A DNA stretch of 57,751 bases from Bacteroidota bacterium. Lineage in GTDB: Bacteria > Bacteroidota > Bacteroidia > UKL13-3. The DNA is taken from the NCBI GenBank assembly GCA_947460345.1, contig CANHGM010000020.1:1-57751 (forward strand), in the 5' to 3' direction. The number at the start of each line of letters is the position of its first letter. Position 1 is the first letter of the stretch. The notes beneath the pieces are model-generated. The model saw nothing but the letters and a program-made list of their open reading frames with translations, had not been told where the DNA came from and did not search any database. Positions 28,253 to 36,773 of the stretch are shown here, in pieces. A program made the translations under genes and the position numbers.

Positions 28253-29035
28253 TTAAAAAGGAACCAATGTATATATAGAGTCTACAGAAGGCAATAAGAG
28301 GGTGTGGTCGTTTACAAAAGAATTATAAGAAGCAGGCAAACTAGTTTCTTTTAATACTTTTTTACTCAAAGTTTTAAGATCTATTTCATATATATATTTT
28401 TCAAGAGCATAGTAAATTTTTTTGTTGTAAATATATATTTGTTTGATACCTTTAATGGGAATTGTGGATTTATAAATAGCATTAATATCAGTAATAATTA
28501 TACCATTGATGGTGTCGGCTATATATAAATTGTTTCCATCTTCAACCATATATGTTGGATTTAATTGTTTGTTTGATATGAAAATTGGATTTCCACTTGT
28601 TTGAATTATATCACCTGATTTGTTTATTTTTTTGACTTGTAAATCGGTTTGGTCAAACAACCATATTCCATTGTCGTAGCTTCTACACATAGCTGTTGCC
28701 ATACCTACCTGTGTTTTGCTTAGGTCTAGTATACCTCTAAAAGACAATGTGTTGTCAAGAAATACAATGTTGTTGGCATCTTTATAAAAAATATATCCTT
28801 CAAGAGGGTTGCTAAAATCTACAGAAGACACATTGCCATATATTTTATAGTTTTGAGCATATTTTAGTTGGTTGTTTTGATATTTTTTTATTGTGTTGTC
28901 TTGACTTATCAAATATACATTATGTAATACATCTATATATGATATTTTAAAATTACCCAACCCTTGTTCTTTTATTTTTGTAAAACAAAAACAAAAAACA
29001 CCAATAGTTATATATATATATAATACTTTTTTCAA
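28253..29035 (-). CDS. Exported beta-propeller-like protein coupled to murI
   Basis: 260 residues. A hydrophobic N-terminus (about 1-20) suggests export. The rest consists of repeated short strands (HNVYLISQDNTIKKY, GIWLFDQTDLQVKKI, NNLYIADTINGIIITD, KIYYALEKYIYEID) like a small propeller. The start is TTG at 29035, whose last two bases form the murI stop (TTGA overlap), indicating translational coupling. The signal-peptide codons include a (TA)7 tract (29009-29022). Function is unknown; context suggests a cell-envelope role. Confidence 0.65.
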   Translation of the reverse strand: MKKVLYIYITIGVFCFCFTKIKEQGLGNFKISYIDVLHNVYLISQDNTIKKYQNNQLKYAQNYKIYGNVSSVDFSNPLEGYIFYKDANNIVFLDNTLSFRGILDLSKTQVGMATAMCRSYDNGIWLFDQTDLQVKKINKSGDIIQTSGNPIFISNKQLNPTYMVEDGNNLYIADTINGIIITDINAIYKSTIPIKGIKQIYIYNKKIYYALEKYIYEIDLKTLSKKVLKETSLPASYNSFVNDHTLLLPSVDSIYTLVPF

Positions 29036-29856
29036 CTGATTTTAATATTTAGTTTGTCCCACTTTGCTTGTTGAACATTTGATAAACTTAGATTTAACTT
29101 ACTTGTCACAAATACAAATTCGTTTGTATTACCAGTAGTTATATATGTTTTGTTGCCAATAGATGATTGGTTATTTAACCAGTGATTTTTTTCAACAACA
29201 CTTTTTAGGTGTCTAGCAACAGAAGGTGCTGGATCAATAACTTCAACTTTGTTTTGTGTTATTTTATTTATTGTTTTTATTACAAAAGGATAATGAGTAC
29301 ATCCTAAAACCAGCCTATCAATTCCAGCATCTATCATAGGTAAAATCCACTTTTTAAGCATTTCTTCAGTTTTGTATGTTTCAAGTTCTCCCAATTCTAT
29401 TTGTTGAACCAATCCTGGACATGGTTGTGAAATTACTTCTACTTGTTGTGCATATCTCTCAACAACCGATTTAAATAATTCACCTTGAAATGTAGCTGCG
29501 GTTGCTATAACCCCTATTTTTCCGGTATTGGTTTTTTCAACTGCTGGCTTTACAGCTGGTTCCATTCCTATAAAATTAAACGTTGGATGTAGTTTTCTAA
29601 GTTTATATAATGCAGCTGCAGATGCTGTATTACATGCAATTACAATTATTTTGCAACCATATTCCTTCAAAAAGGTTGTAATAGATTCTGTGAATTGATA
29701 TATTTCATCTATGGCTCTGTCTCCATAAGGCAAGTGTATGCTGTCGGCAAAGTAAATAAGATTTTCATGAGGTAATATTTTTTTTATTTCCTCAAATACT
29801 GTAAGCCCTCCTATTCCTGAATCAAATACACCAATTGGTGCTGTTTTATCAAACAT
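29032..29856 (-). CDS. murI: Glutamate racemase
   Basis: 274 residues. It makes D-glutamate for peptidoglycan. The motifs are GVFDSGIGGLTV (Asp12), the first catalytic Cys in IACNTASA (Cys75) and the second in LGCTHYPF (Cys186). An exact -7 element ends 4 nt before the ATG, predicting a leaderless transcript. It is the first gene of a three-gene unit with two unrecognised envelope proteins. Confidence 0.96.
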   Translation of the reverse strand: MFDKTAPIGVFDSGIGGLTVFEEIKKILPHENLIYFADSIHLPYGDRAIDEIYQFTESITTFLKEYGCKIIVIACNTASAAALYKLRKLHPTFNFIGMEPAVKPAVEKTNTGKIGVIATAATFQGELFKSVVERYAQQVEVISQPCPGLVQQIELGELETYKTEEMLKKWILPMIDAGIDRLVLGCTHYPFVIKTINKITQNKVEVIDPAPSVARHLKSVVEKNHWLNNQSSIGNKTYITTGNTNEFVFVTSKLNLSLSNVQQAKWDKLNIKIS

Positions 29857-29860
29857 ATTA

Positions 29861-29868
29861 CAAATCTA
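29861..29868 (-). promoter_or_regulatory. -7 promoter element of murI
   Basis: On the minus strand this reads TAGATTTG, an exact TAnnTTTG match, only 4 nt before the murI ATG. A transcription start at the usual distance would fall on or inside the start codon. Confidence 0.6.
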
Positions 29869-29887
29869 AGTTAGATATTTATGATTT

Positions 29888-31240
29888 TTAGTTTTTAATA
29901 AATTTTTCAGAATACTCTTTGTCTTCTATAATTATTTTTAATATATATATTCCTGGCAGCAAACTATGTGTATCAATAATATTAGTGTTTTCAAATGTTT
30001 CTTCAAGTTGACCCATTGTATTGTAGATATATACTACCTTTATTATCTTGTTATCTGTGTTTATTGCTAATTGGTTATATGCTGGATTAGGATATAAATG
30101 GATTTTTGAAAAATTAATGTTTTTTTCTACACCTAAATTACTATCTGTTTTTAAAACAAACAGCCCATTGTGTGTGTCTGATGCTAAAATAATTCCTGAG
30201 GGCAACCAAGGATAAACGGACCAACAGCCTTTAAAACCTTGATAATTATTATTTTGATTTTGAGGGTATGTGTCAAACCATCCAATTTCTATTGGGTTTT
30301 TTGGCACTTCAATATTATATATTTTTAATCCCTCATGGTAGCAACTAACATAAAGTTTGTTGTCTTTAATATATGTATTGTGAGGAATAGCATTAATAGC
30401 TGGTTGGGTTATAGACAACAAATTTGGCTGTTTTATGTTATTGAAATCTATATTTTTAATACCACTTCCGTTGTTTTCATCAGTAAAATACAAAGTGTTA
30501 TTTTTTGTGTTTAAATAACTGCTATGGTTGAAGCCTGATAAAGGATATTGGGTAAAAGATGATATATATTTTGGGTTTGAAGGGTTGTTAAAATTGTATA
30601 TATATAAGCCATTGTTTCCACAAGAACAATAACCCGTATCGTTGTTTACAAATATATCGTGTACATATTCAAACCACTTGGTATTGTTAACAATGGGCGA
30701 TTTTAATGTTCCAATTCTTGTAGGAATTTCGGGGTTAGTTATATCTAATATTTCTAAAGGGTATATTGTGTTTTGCCTTCTGTTTTTGCACAGATATAAT
30801 TTGTTGTTTTCTCTAAATATGTTATGTGTATTTCCTGACAGTGAATCGTTGTCATAAACAGTATGCACAGAATCAGGTAAGTATTGTAAATCGAAAATTT
30901 GAAGAGAAGCACTACCTTCATCAGCTATGGCATAACAATAGTGTTTATATATTTCAAAATCTCTATTTATGCAAGGCTTTGACCTACCTGCCTTTGCTTG
31001 TATATATTCTATTTTATTTGGGTTTGTTATATTCAAAAAAAAGATACTATCAATACCACCAATGATAGCATATTCTTTGTTGTTTAAACTGTCATACCAA
31101 CCAACCACATCATTGTATAGCTGTTTATTTTCTTTATTTTCTTCAGTCCATTGACTGGCAAGTTTTATATGTTGAGATGTAAACTGAGCAGAAATATTTA
31201 AAGGTATATATATAATGAATAAATATATATATTTATTCAT
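29888..31240 (-). CDS. T9SS 'choice-of-anchor B' LVIVD-propeller protein
   Basis: 450 residues. A signal peptide (about 1-18) precedes the characteristic choice-of-anchor B layout: YNDVVGWYDSLNNKEYAIIGG, FFLNITNP, NRDFEIYKHYCYAIADEGSASLQIFDL, GNTHNIF, YVHDIFV, HNTYIKDNKLYVSCYHEGLKIY and WSVYPWLPSGIILASDTHNGLFVL. A T9SS sorting domain (IHLYPNPAYNQLAI ... LLPGIYILKI) follows from about residue 372. The family is surface exported and of unknown function. The first nine codons, including the start, lie in a 26-bp perfect palindrome. It starts 1 nt after apaG. Confidence 0.85.
   Translation of the reverse strand: MNKYIYLFIIYIPLNISAQFTSQHIKLASQWTEENKENKQLYNDVVGWYDSLNNKEYAIIGGIDSIFFLNITNPNKIEYIQAKAGRSKPCINRDFEIYKHYCYAIADEGSASLQIFDLQYLPDSVHTVYDNDSLSGNTHNIFRENNKLYLCKNRRQNTIYPLEILDITNPEIPTRIGTLKSPIVNNTKWFEYVHDIFVNNDTGYCSCGNNGLYIYNFNNPSNPKYISSFTQYPLSGFNHSSYLNTKNNTLYFTDENNGSGIKNIDFNNIKQPNLLSITQPAINAIPHNTYIKDNKLYVSCYHEGLKIYNIEVPKNPIEIGWFDTYPQNQNNNYQGFKGCWSVYPWLPSGIILASDTHNGLFVLKTDSNLGVEKNINFSKIHLYPNPAYNQLAINTDNKIIKVVYIYNTMGQLEETFENTNIIDTHSLLPGIYILKIIIEDKEYSEKFIKN
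31215..31240. repeat. 26-bp perfect palindrome over a start codon
   Basis: ATGAATAAATATA and its exact reverse complement abut with no spacer. The minus-strand start codon of the gene ending at 31240 is the outermost triplet of one arm. In mRNA it could fold into a long A/U hairpin that hides the start codon, or form a cruciform in DNA. Confidence 0.85.
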
Positions 31241-31241
31241 G

Positions 31242-31634
31242 TTAATTACTTAATTGAGGTGCAATTAACATAAATCTAGGTATGGCTACAAAAAACCTAT
31301 TTCCATTTCTTAGATTTTCAAACTCATAATTACCTTCCATGCTTCCTATTTCGCTTACAAGCGGGCAGTTAGAACTATATCTGAAATTTTGTTTGGGATT
31401 TAAAACCGGTTGTTGTCCTATTACTCCTGCTCCATCAACCATTCTTTTTTGACCAAATCCATCTGTGATTTTCCAATGTCTGTTAATAAGTTGAACAGTT
31501 TCATCTCCCATATTTTCTATAGTAATTCTGTAAGCAAATAAATAACTACTCTGAAAACCAGTAGCATTGTGTCCTTGATAAGCAACTTCGACACTTATTT
31601 TTATTTCATTGGTTATTAAATAGATTGTTTCCAT
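31242..31634 (-). CDS. apaG: ApaG-domain protein
   Basis: 130 residues, all one ApaG (FBA-like immunoglobulin) domain: ISVEVAYQ, FAYRITIENMGDETVQLINRHWKITDG and the signature DGAGVIGQQPVLNPKQNFRYSSNCP. The family is linked to Co2+/Mg2+ tolerance and diadenosine tetraphosphate levels in enterobacteria; the molecular function in Bacteroidota is not established. It lies between a conserved hypothetical gene and the T9SS propeller gene on the same strand. Confidence 0.92.
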   Translation of the reverse strand: METIYLITNEIKISVEVAYQGHNATGFQSSYLFAYRITIENMGDETVQLINRHWKITDGFGQKRMVDGAGVIGQQPVLNPKQNFRYSSNCPLVSEIGSMEGNYEFENLRNGNRFFVAIPRFMLIAPQLSN

Positions 31635-31656
31635 TTGTGGCGAAATATATTAATAA

Positions 31657-32169
31657 TTATCCAATTGCTTCAGATTTTAAATATTTTTTTAGAAAACTTT
31701 TATTTAAAGGTATTACCCAATCTGTTCTGAGCTTTTCTATTGTATCAATGGCATTGTTATATACCATTGTGTTTTCATTTATTTCTTGATTTGCTATTTT
31801 TATTTTTATTTCTTGCAAACCACAAATTTTAATATTTGAATCCAATCTATATGCTATGTTTAATCTGTTGAAAAAGTCAATAGAGATTTCTGTTTCAACT
31901 GATTTAACAAATTGAATAAGTTTGTCTATACTACAACCACCCACTGCGTTAAAAGTTTCATCTGAAACGAAAACATAGAATATTTGATTAATTAAGGTAC
32001 AACCCGCTTTTAAGTCTGCTCCATGTGCTTTCCATTGGTTGGTAAATAGGTCTCCCTTTTCTTTTAATAATGTTGTTTCATCTATATTTAATAAGCGATT
32101 GGCTTGAAATATCCAAACTTTAGATTTTGGATTAAATGAATTAAAAAATGTCGATTGAGTTTCTAACAT
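31657..32169 (-). CDS. Conserved Bacteroidota protein of unknown function
   Basis: 170 residues. The pattern KVWIFQANRLLN, FTNQWKAHGADLKA, FYVFVSD and GGCSIDKLIQFVKSVE...IDFFNRL recurs in a small Bacteroidota family often mislabelled 'ABC transporter ATPase'. It has no Walker motifs. The start is placed at ATG 32169 (MLETQS) because an exact -7 promoter element overlaps the in-frame ATG at 32190, which would then lie upstream of the transcript start. It is probably cotranscribed with apaG (22-nt gap). Confidence 0.75.
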   Translation of the reverse strand: MLETQSTFFNSFNPKSKVWIFQANRLLNIDETTLLKEKGDLFTNQWKAHGADLKAGCTLINQIFYVFVSDETFNAVGGCSIDKLIQFVKSVETEISIDFFNRLNIAYRLDSNIKICGLQEIKIKIANQEINENTMVYNNAIDTIEKLRTDWVIPLNKSFLKKYLKSEAIG

Positions 32170-32187
32170 AAATTTATTATATTGATG

Positions 32188-32195
32188 CAAATCTA
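32188..32195 (-). promoter_or_regulatory. -7 promoter element that decides a start codon
   Basis: On the minus strand this reads TAGATTTG, exact TAnnTTTG, 18 nt before ATG 32169. It overlaps the alternative ATG at 32190 and so argues against it. Confidence 0.6.
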
Positions 32196-32322
32196 AACTT
32201 TATTTTAATGGTATTTTTATTAAAATAAGGAAATAATTTAAGTTGATTTTTTAGTTTTCAAACAATTGCTATACTTCATAAAAAAATATTATAACTGTAA
32301 ATTAATAAATTATAAATATTTA

Positions 32323-32343
32323 GTACTTTGTATAACATAGTAC
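32323..32343. promoter_or_regulatory. Candidate PadR operator
   Basis: A 21-bp imperfect palindrome of form GTACTnTGTnnnACAnAGTAC (16 of the 20 non-central positions are symmetric). It lies 51 nt upstream of the padR ATG. PadR-family sites typically contain TGT...ACA half-sites, and padR-pspC units are usually autoregulated, so this is the likely operator. Confidence 0.55.
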
Positions 32344-32394
32344 CAAAATTATTACAGTTCTTTGTAGTGTAATTTAATAATCAAAAAAATTCAT

Positions 32395-32748
32395 ATGACA
32401 AAAGAAACACAAACTATAGCCGAAACGGCTAAAGCTCAAATGCGAAAAGGTGTTCTTGAATATTGTATCATGCTAATCATTGGTAATAACGAAGCATATG
32501 CGTCTGATATCATAGAAGAAATGAAAACGTCACATTTGCTTGTAGTTGAAGGCACTTTATATCCATTATTGACCCGTTTAAAAAACGAAGGATTATTACA
32601 ATACCAATGGATAGAATCTCAACAAGGACCACCAAGAAAATATTTTAAGCTTACAGATAAAGGAATAGATTACCTGCAAGCGTTAGAAAATGGTTGGAAT
32701 GATTTAGTACAATCAGTAGAAAAAGTAAAAAAAACAAAAAACAAATAA
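32395..32748 (+). CDS. PadR-family transcriptional regulator
   Basis: 117 residues. The winged helix-turn-helix core reads LEYCIMLIIGNNEAYASDIIEEM and VVEGTLYPLLTRLKNEGLL, followed by the wing GPPRKYFKLTDKGIDYL and a short C-terminal helix (PadR-s1 type). These repressors dimerise on TGT/ACA palindromes. It is followed 15 nt later by a PspC-domain gene, a pairing common in Bacteroidota, and probably controls that gene and itself. Confidence 0.92.
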   Translation: MTKETQTIAETAKAQMRKGVLEYCIMLIIGNNEAYASDIIEEMKTSHLLVVEGTLYPLLTRLKNEGLLQYQWIESQQGPPRKYFKLTDKGIDYLQALENGWNDLVQSVEKVKKTKNK

Positions 32749-32763
32749 ACTATATATATTCAA

Positions 32764-34329
32764 ATGGAAAAGATTATAAATATAAACATTGGAAAATACA
32801 CCTTCATTATAGAAGAACCAGCTTTTAATAAACTAAAACAATACCTCTATTCTCTGAATAATCACTTTAACGAAACAGAGGGTAAAGAAGAAATTGTAGG
32901 TGATATAGAAATTAGAATTGGTGAATTGCTTCATGCAAAAATCACAGCATTTAAAAAAGCAGTTAATTTAGCTGATATAGAAGAAGTGTTAAGCCAGATG
33001 GGAAACCCCGCTGATATTGGCGAAGGAAACACAACAAACCAAACAAACGACAAAACAGATTATAAAAATTATTATAGCAACAGAAGAAGGGTTTTTAGAG
33101 ATCCGGATAATAAAAAAATGGGAGGTGTTTGTGGTGGTGTGGCAGCATATTTTGATATTGACCCTATATGGCTTAGGCTTGGTTTTATTGTTTCATTTTT
33201 TGTTTTTGGTACAGGCTTGTTGCTGTATATTATATTATGGGCAATCTTACCAGTAGCCAATACAGCTGCAGAGAAGCTTGAAATGAAAGGAGAACCTATT
33301 GATGTTAATAACATAGAAAAAACGATTAAAGAAAATTTGAATAGAGTAAAAAACGATTTTAAAAATTATTATAAAACAGAAGGAGAACCTAATTTAAAAA
33401 AACGTGCATATGTGGCATCAAGTTTTGTTGCTGATATGTTTCATCAAGTTGGGTTTGTTTTACTAAGAATTATTGGAGGGTCTCTATTATTTGCCGGATT
33501 GTTGCTTTTGGTTATATGGTTTAAGGCAGTACTATTTAGCAATAGCAATGGTTTTAGTGGGTTTATTACAGGACTTTTTTCTAGCACTTTGGAACAACAA
33601 TTAACCACTCTTTCCATATTGGTTTTAATTGCCATTCCTCTTTTTGGGATTTGTATAGGTGGATTTCAAATGTTGTTTGGTGTGAGATATAAAAACAAAC
33701 CATTAAAATATACTTTTAATATTTTAGTTTTTGGTTCAATTGTCACACTTATATACTTAGGTTATGTTACTATAGAAAATTTTTCAACAACGGGAAGCTA
33801 TCAGCAAACACAACCATTACCAATAGATTCAACCAATCAAGTAAAAATTGTTTTTGATGTAGATGAACATTTTGATAATTATAATAAAATTACTTTTAAT
33901 AAAAACTCACTTTTTTATATGTATAACGAGCAAACACGTATAGGTGATATAAAAATAAAAATTAAAAAAAGTGAAACCGACAGTAATTATATTCTTCAAA
34001 AGTTTGTATCAAGAGGAGTTAATGATATTGAAGCTAGAGCTAGTGCTAAGAAAATTAATTATATATATACTTTTGATCAAAACAAATTGGTTTTAAATAA
34101 TTATGCAACATATAAAAAGAATGACGTGTGGCGAAACCAACATTTAGAATTTACTATATACCTAATAGAAGGCACAGAAATTAATTGGAATGACTTACCT
34201 CCCAATGTAGATTTTATTCCTGATTTTAATGATGACAATGCCCAGGATGCTTATTATGACGATGAATGCCAACATTGGAAAATGACCGAAAAAGGCTTAC
34301 AGTGTTTAAATAAAAGTAAAGTGTTATAA
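32764..34329 (+). CDS. PspC-domain membrane protein
   Basis: 521 residues. A soluble N-terminal part (about 1-100), which looks helical, precedes a PspC domain (about 111-170: FRDPDNKKMGGVCGGVAAYFDIDPIWLRLGF region plus a membrane span). Further hydrophobic spans follow near residues 220-250, 278-300 and 318-335, then a C-terminal soluble region of about 180 residues of unknown fold. PspC proteins respond to membrane stress. It is partnered with the upstream PadR repressor. Confidence 0.88.
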   Translation: MEKIININIGKYTFIIEEPAFNKLKQYLYSLNNHFNETEGKEEIVGDIEIRIGELLHAKITAFKKAVNLADIEEVLSQMGNPADIGEGNTTNQTNDKTDYKNYYSNRRRVFRDPDNKKMGGVCGGVAAYFDIDPIWLRLGFIVSFFVFGTGLLLYIILWAILPVANTAAEKLEMKGEPIDVNNIEKTIKENLNRVKNDFKNYYKTEGEPNLKKRAYVASSFVADMFHQVGFVLLRIIGGSLLFAGLLLLVIWFKAVLFSNSNGFSGFITGLFSSTLEQQLTTLSILVLIAIPLFGICIGGFQMLFGVRYKNKPLKYTFNILVFGSIVTLIYLGYVTIENFSTTGSYQQTQPLPIDSTNQVKIVFDVDEHFDNYNKITFNKNSLFYMYNEQTRIGDIKIKIKKSETDSNYILQKFVSRGVNDIEARASAKKINYIYTFDQNKLVLNNYATYKKNDVWRNQHLEFTIYLIEGTEINWNDLPPNVDFIPDFNDDNAQDAYYDDECQHWKMTEKGLQCLNKSKVL

Positions 34330-34397
34330 CATATATATATAGTATTTTAATCAAAGATTGACATCCTTTAATACCACGTATTTTGGTTCAAAACAAT

Positions 34398-34405
34398 TAG
34401 ATTTG
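34398..34405 (+). promoter_or_regulatory. -7 promoter element of pbpC
   Basis: TAGATTTG is an exact TAnnTTTG match ending 10 nt before the ATG. The predicted leader is only a few nucleotides. Confidence 0.6.
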
Positions 34406-34415
34406 CAAAATCAAA

Positions 34416-36737
34416 ATGCGAAAGTATATAACAACAATTTGGAATAAAAAGTGGGTTAAAAAGACATTTATATTCAGTATTTTATGTAGCTTGTTATTTC
34501 TATTATTAGATTGGGCTTTTCCTTTTATACCTACTATTCAATACTCACAAACTATTGAAGACAGAAACGGAAAACTAATTCATGCTTTTTTAGCCAAAGA
34601 CCAACAATGGCGAATGAAATGCAACAGTAAAGATATAAGCCCTATTATTTCTAAAGCATTATTAGCCAAAGAAGATAAGTGGTTTTATTACCACCCAGGG
34701 GTTAATTTGTTTGCTATTTTCAGAGCTGCTATATTTAATATATTTTCACAAAAACGTATATCAGGAGCGTCAACTATAACTATGCAACTGGCTCGCATGC
34801 TTCATCCTTCTCCTAGAAACTATATAAATAAATGTATTGAGATTTTTAGAGCTTTTCAGTTAGAATTACATTATTCTAAAGACGAGATTTTTGAGATGTA
34901 TTTGAATAAAGCACCTTATGGTGGCAATATTGAAGGAGTAAAAGCAGCTTCGTTATTGTATTTTAATAGACAGCCTATTCACCTAAGCATTGCTCAAATT
35001 GCTTTATTAGCTATTGTTCCAAACAGACCAGTAACCATGAGGCCTGGTAAAAATGACGACCTACTTTTATTATATAGAAACAAATGGCTATATAAATTAA
35101 ATGATGCAGGTGTGTTTACTTCACCAGAGATTAAAGACGCACTTAAAGAACCTTTAGGAGCTAAACGAATAAATGCACCTCAAGGTATGCCACATTTTTC
35201 GCAGTTTGTTTTGAAAAAAATGGGTGATTTACCTACAATTAAAACAACCATTCGTAGCGATTTTCAAGCTAAATCTGAGCTATTAGTTAAAAATTATATG
35301 AATAGGTTAAAACAACAATTTATATATAATGCTTCAGTTATAATTATAGATAATAAAAACAACCAAATCATCACATATATAGGCTCACCTGATTATAATG
35401 ACGATGCCCACCAAGGCAAAGTAGATGCAGTGCAATCTATGCGATCGCCCGGGAGTACACTCAAACCACTTATATATGCTTGCTGCTTTGATAAAGGTCT
35501 ATTAACTCCTCAAACCATTATGATAGATGTGCCCGAAAATTATGATGGTTATGAACCCGAAAATTATGATGCCCATTTTAATGGTAGGGTAACCGTAGAA
35601 GATGCCTTGTGCAAATCTTTAAATATGCCAGCAGTTAAAGCTTTACAAATACTTGGAAAAAACACAATGATAGACAAACTAGGGAAGGCAGGGTGTACTG
35701 AGATTTTTAAACAAGGAAACAAACTTGGGTTGTCTTTAGCCCTTGGTGGATGTGAGCTTAGCCTTATGCAGTTAACCAATATATATTCTATTTTTACTCA
35801 TCAAGGTATATATACACCTTTTAAGTATATCTTATCAGATACTTTTCAAACAAAGATTCCCACCATAAGTGCCGAAGCAGCATATATGATAGCTGATATT
35901 TTAGCTAAACTATCCAGACCAGACATGCCTGATATATATAAAAGCAATAGACATTTGCCTCAAATAGCTTGGAAAACAGGAACCAGCTACGGGCGAAGAG
36001 ACGCATGGAGTATTGGGTTTAACAAAAATTTCACCATAGGTGTGTGGATTGGAAACTGCACAGGCAAAGGAGTCTCTGGCTTATCTGGTGCAGAGGTAGC
36101 AACTCCGCTACTTTTTGATTTGTTTAATACCCTTGACTATAATGCAGATGGAAGCTGGATAAAACCACCTACTTCACTTGGATTTAGACTGGTGTGCAGT
36201 GCCACAGGCAAAACACCTTCTAATAATTGTGAACACCAAGTAGCAGATTTTTATATACCGACAGTGTCAAGTATGGAAATATGCAACCATATGGTTTTGC
36301 TAAATATAAGTGCAAATGAAAAATTTAGTTATTGCCAAAGTTGTTGCCCTGAAAGTGGCTATAAAAGCAAATGGTATGAAAGAATAGAACCATCTTTGGC
36401 TGCCTATTTTAACCAAGAAAAAATACAATATACGCACCTACCTCCGCATAACCCTTTATGCAACAGGGTGTTTGATGGTAAACCACCTAAAATTTCTTTA
36501 CCTATCCATCATCAGCAATATATGATTGAAAAACAAAGCGGTCAATTGTTAGAACTTCAAGCACAAACAGACCCTGAAGTGCAGCAAGTTTATTGGTATA
36601 TAAATGACAGGTTTTTACGACAAGCCCAACCCAACGAAAAAGTATTTTTTGAACCCGAAGCAGGCAAGGTTAAAATTTCTTGTGCTGACGACAAAGGTCG
36701 CTCGGCTGATATTGAGATAGAAGTGAAATGGTTTTAG
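34416..36737 (+). CDS. pbpC: Penicillin-binding protein 1C
   Basis: 773 residues. An N-terminal anchor (about 17-37) precedes the GT51 transglycosylase domain with catalytic Glu86 in LLAKEDKWFYYHPGV and GASTITMQLARML. The transpeptidase domain has the acyl-serine motif Ser347-TLK, and Lys520-TGT in AWKTGTSYGRRDAW. A BiPBP_C domain ends the chain (about 690-773), as expected for PBP1C. It polymerises and crosslinks glycan. The alpha-2-macroglobulin gene that often neighbours pbpC is not here. Confidence 0.93.
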   Translation: MRKYITTIWNKKWVKKTFIFSILCSLLFLLLDWAFPFIPTIQYSQTIEDRNGKLIHAFLAKDQQWRMKCNSKDISPIISKALLAKEDKWFYYHPGVNLFAIFRAAIFNIFSQKRISGASTITMQLARMLHPSPRNYINKCIEIFRAFQLELHYSKDEIFEMYLNKAPYGGNIEGVKAASLLYFNRQPIHLSIAQIALLAIVPNRPVTMRPGKNDDLLLLYRNKWLYKLNDAGVFTSPEIKDALKEPLGAKRINAPQGMPHFSQFVLKKMGDLPTIKTTIRSDFQAKSELLVKNYMNRLKQQFIYNASVIIIDNKNNQIITYIGSPDYNDDAHQGKVDAVQSMRSPGSTLKPLIYACCFDKGLLTPQTIMIDVPENYDGYEPENYDAHFNGRVTVEDALCKSLNMPAVKALQILGKNTMIDKLGKAGCTEIFKQGNKLGLSLALGGCELSLMQLTNIYSIFTHQGIYTPFKYILSDTFQTKIPTISAEAAYMIADILAKLSRPDMPDIYKSNRHLPQIAWKTGTSYGRRDAWSIGFNKNFTIGVWIGNCTGKGVSGLSGAEVATPLLFDLFNTLDYNADGSWIKPPTSLGFRLVCSATGKTPSNNCEHQVADFYIPTVSSMEICNHMVLLNISANEKFSYCQSCCPESGYKSKWYERIEPSLAAYFNQEKIQYTHLPPHNPLCNRVFDGKPPKISLPIHHQQYMIEKQSGQLLELQAQTDPEVQQVYWYINDRFLRQAQPNEKVFFEPEAGKVKISCADDKGRSADIEIEVKWF

Positions 36738-36773
36738 AGAGAGTATTTTTTATATGATCAATGTGAAAGTATT

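Noticed and set aside
32191-32394. A tRNA or small RNA gene in the gap before padR
   Set aside because: No cloverleaf or T-loop sequence was found; the gap holds promoter and operator-like sequence and an A/T hairpin (32202-32226) too weak to call.
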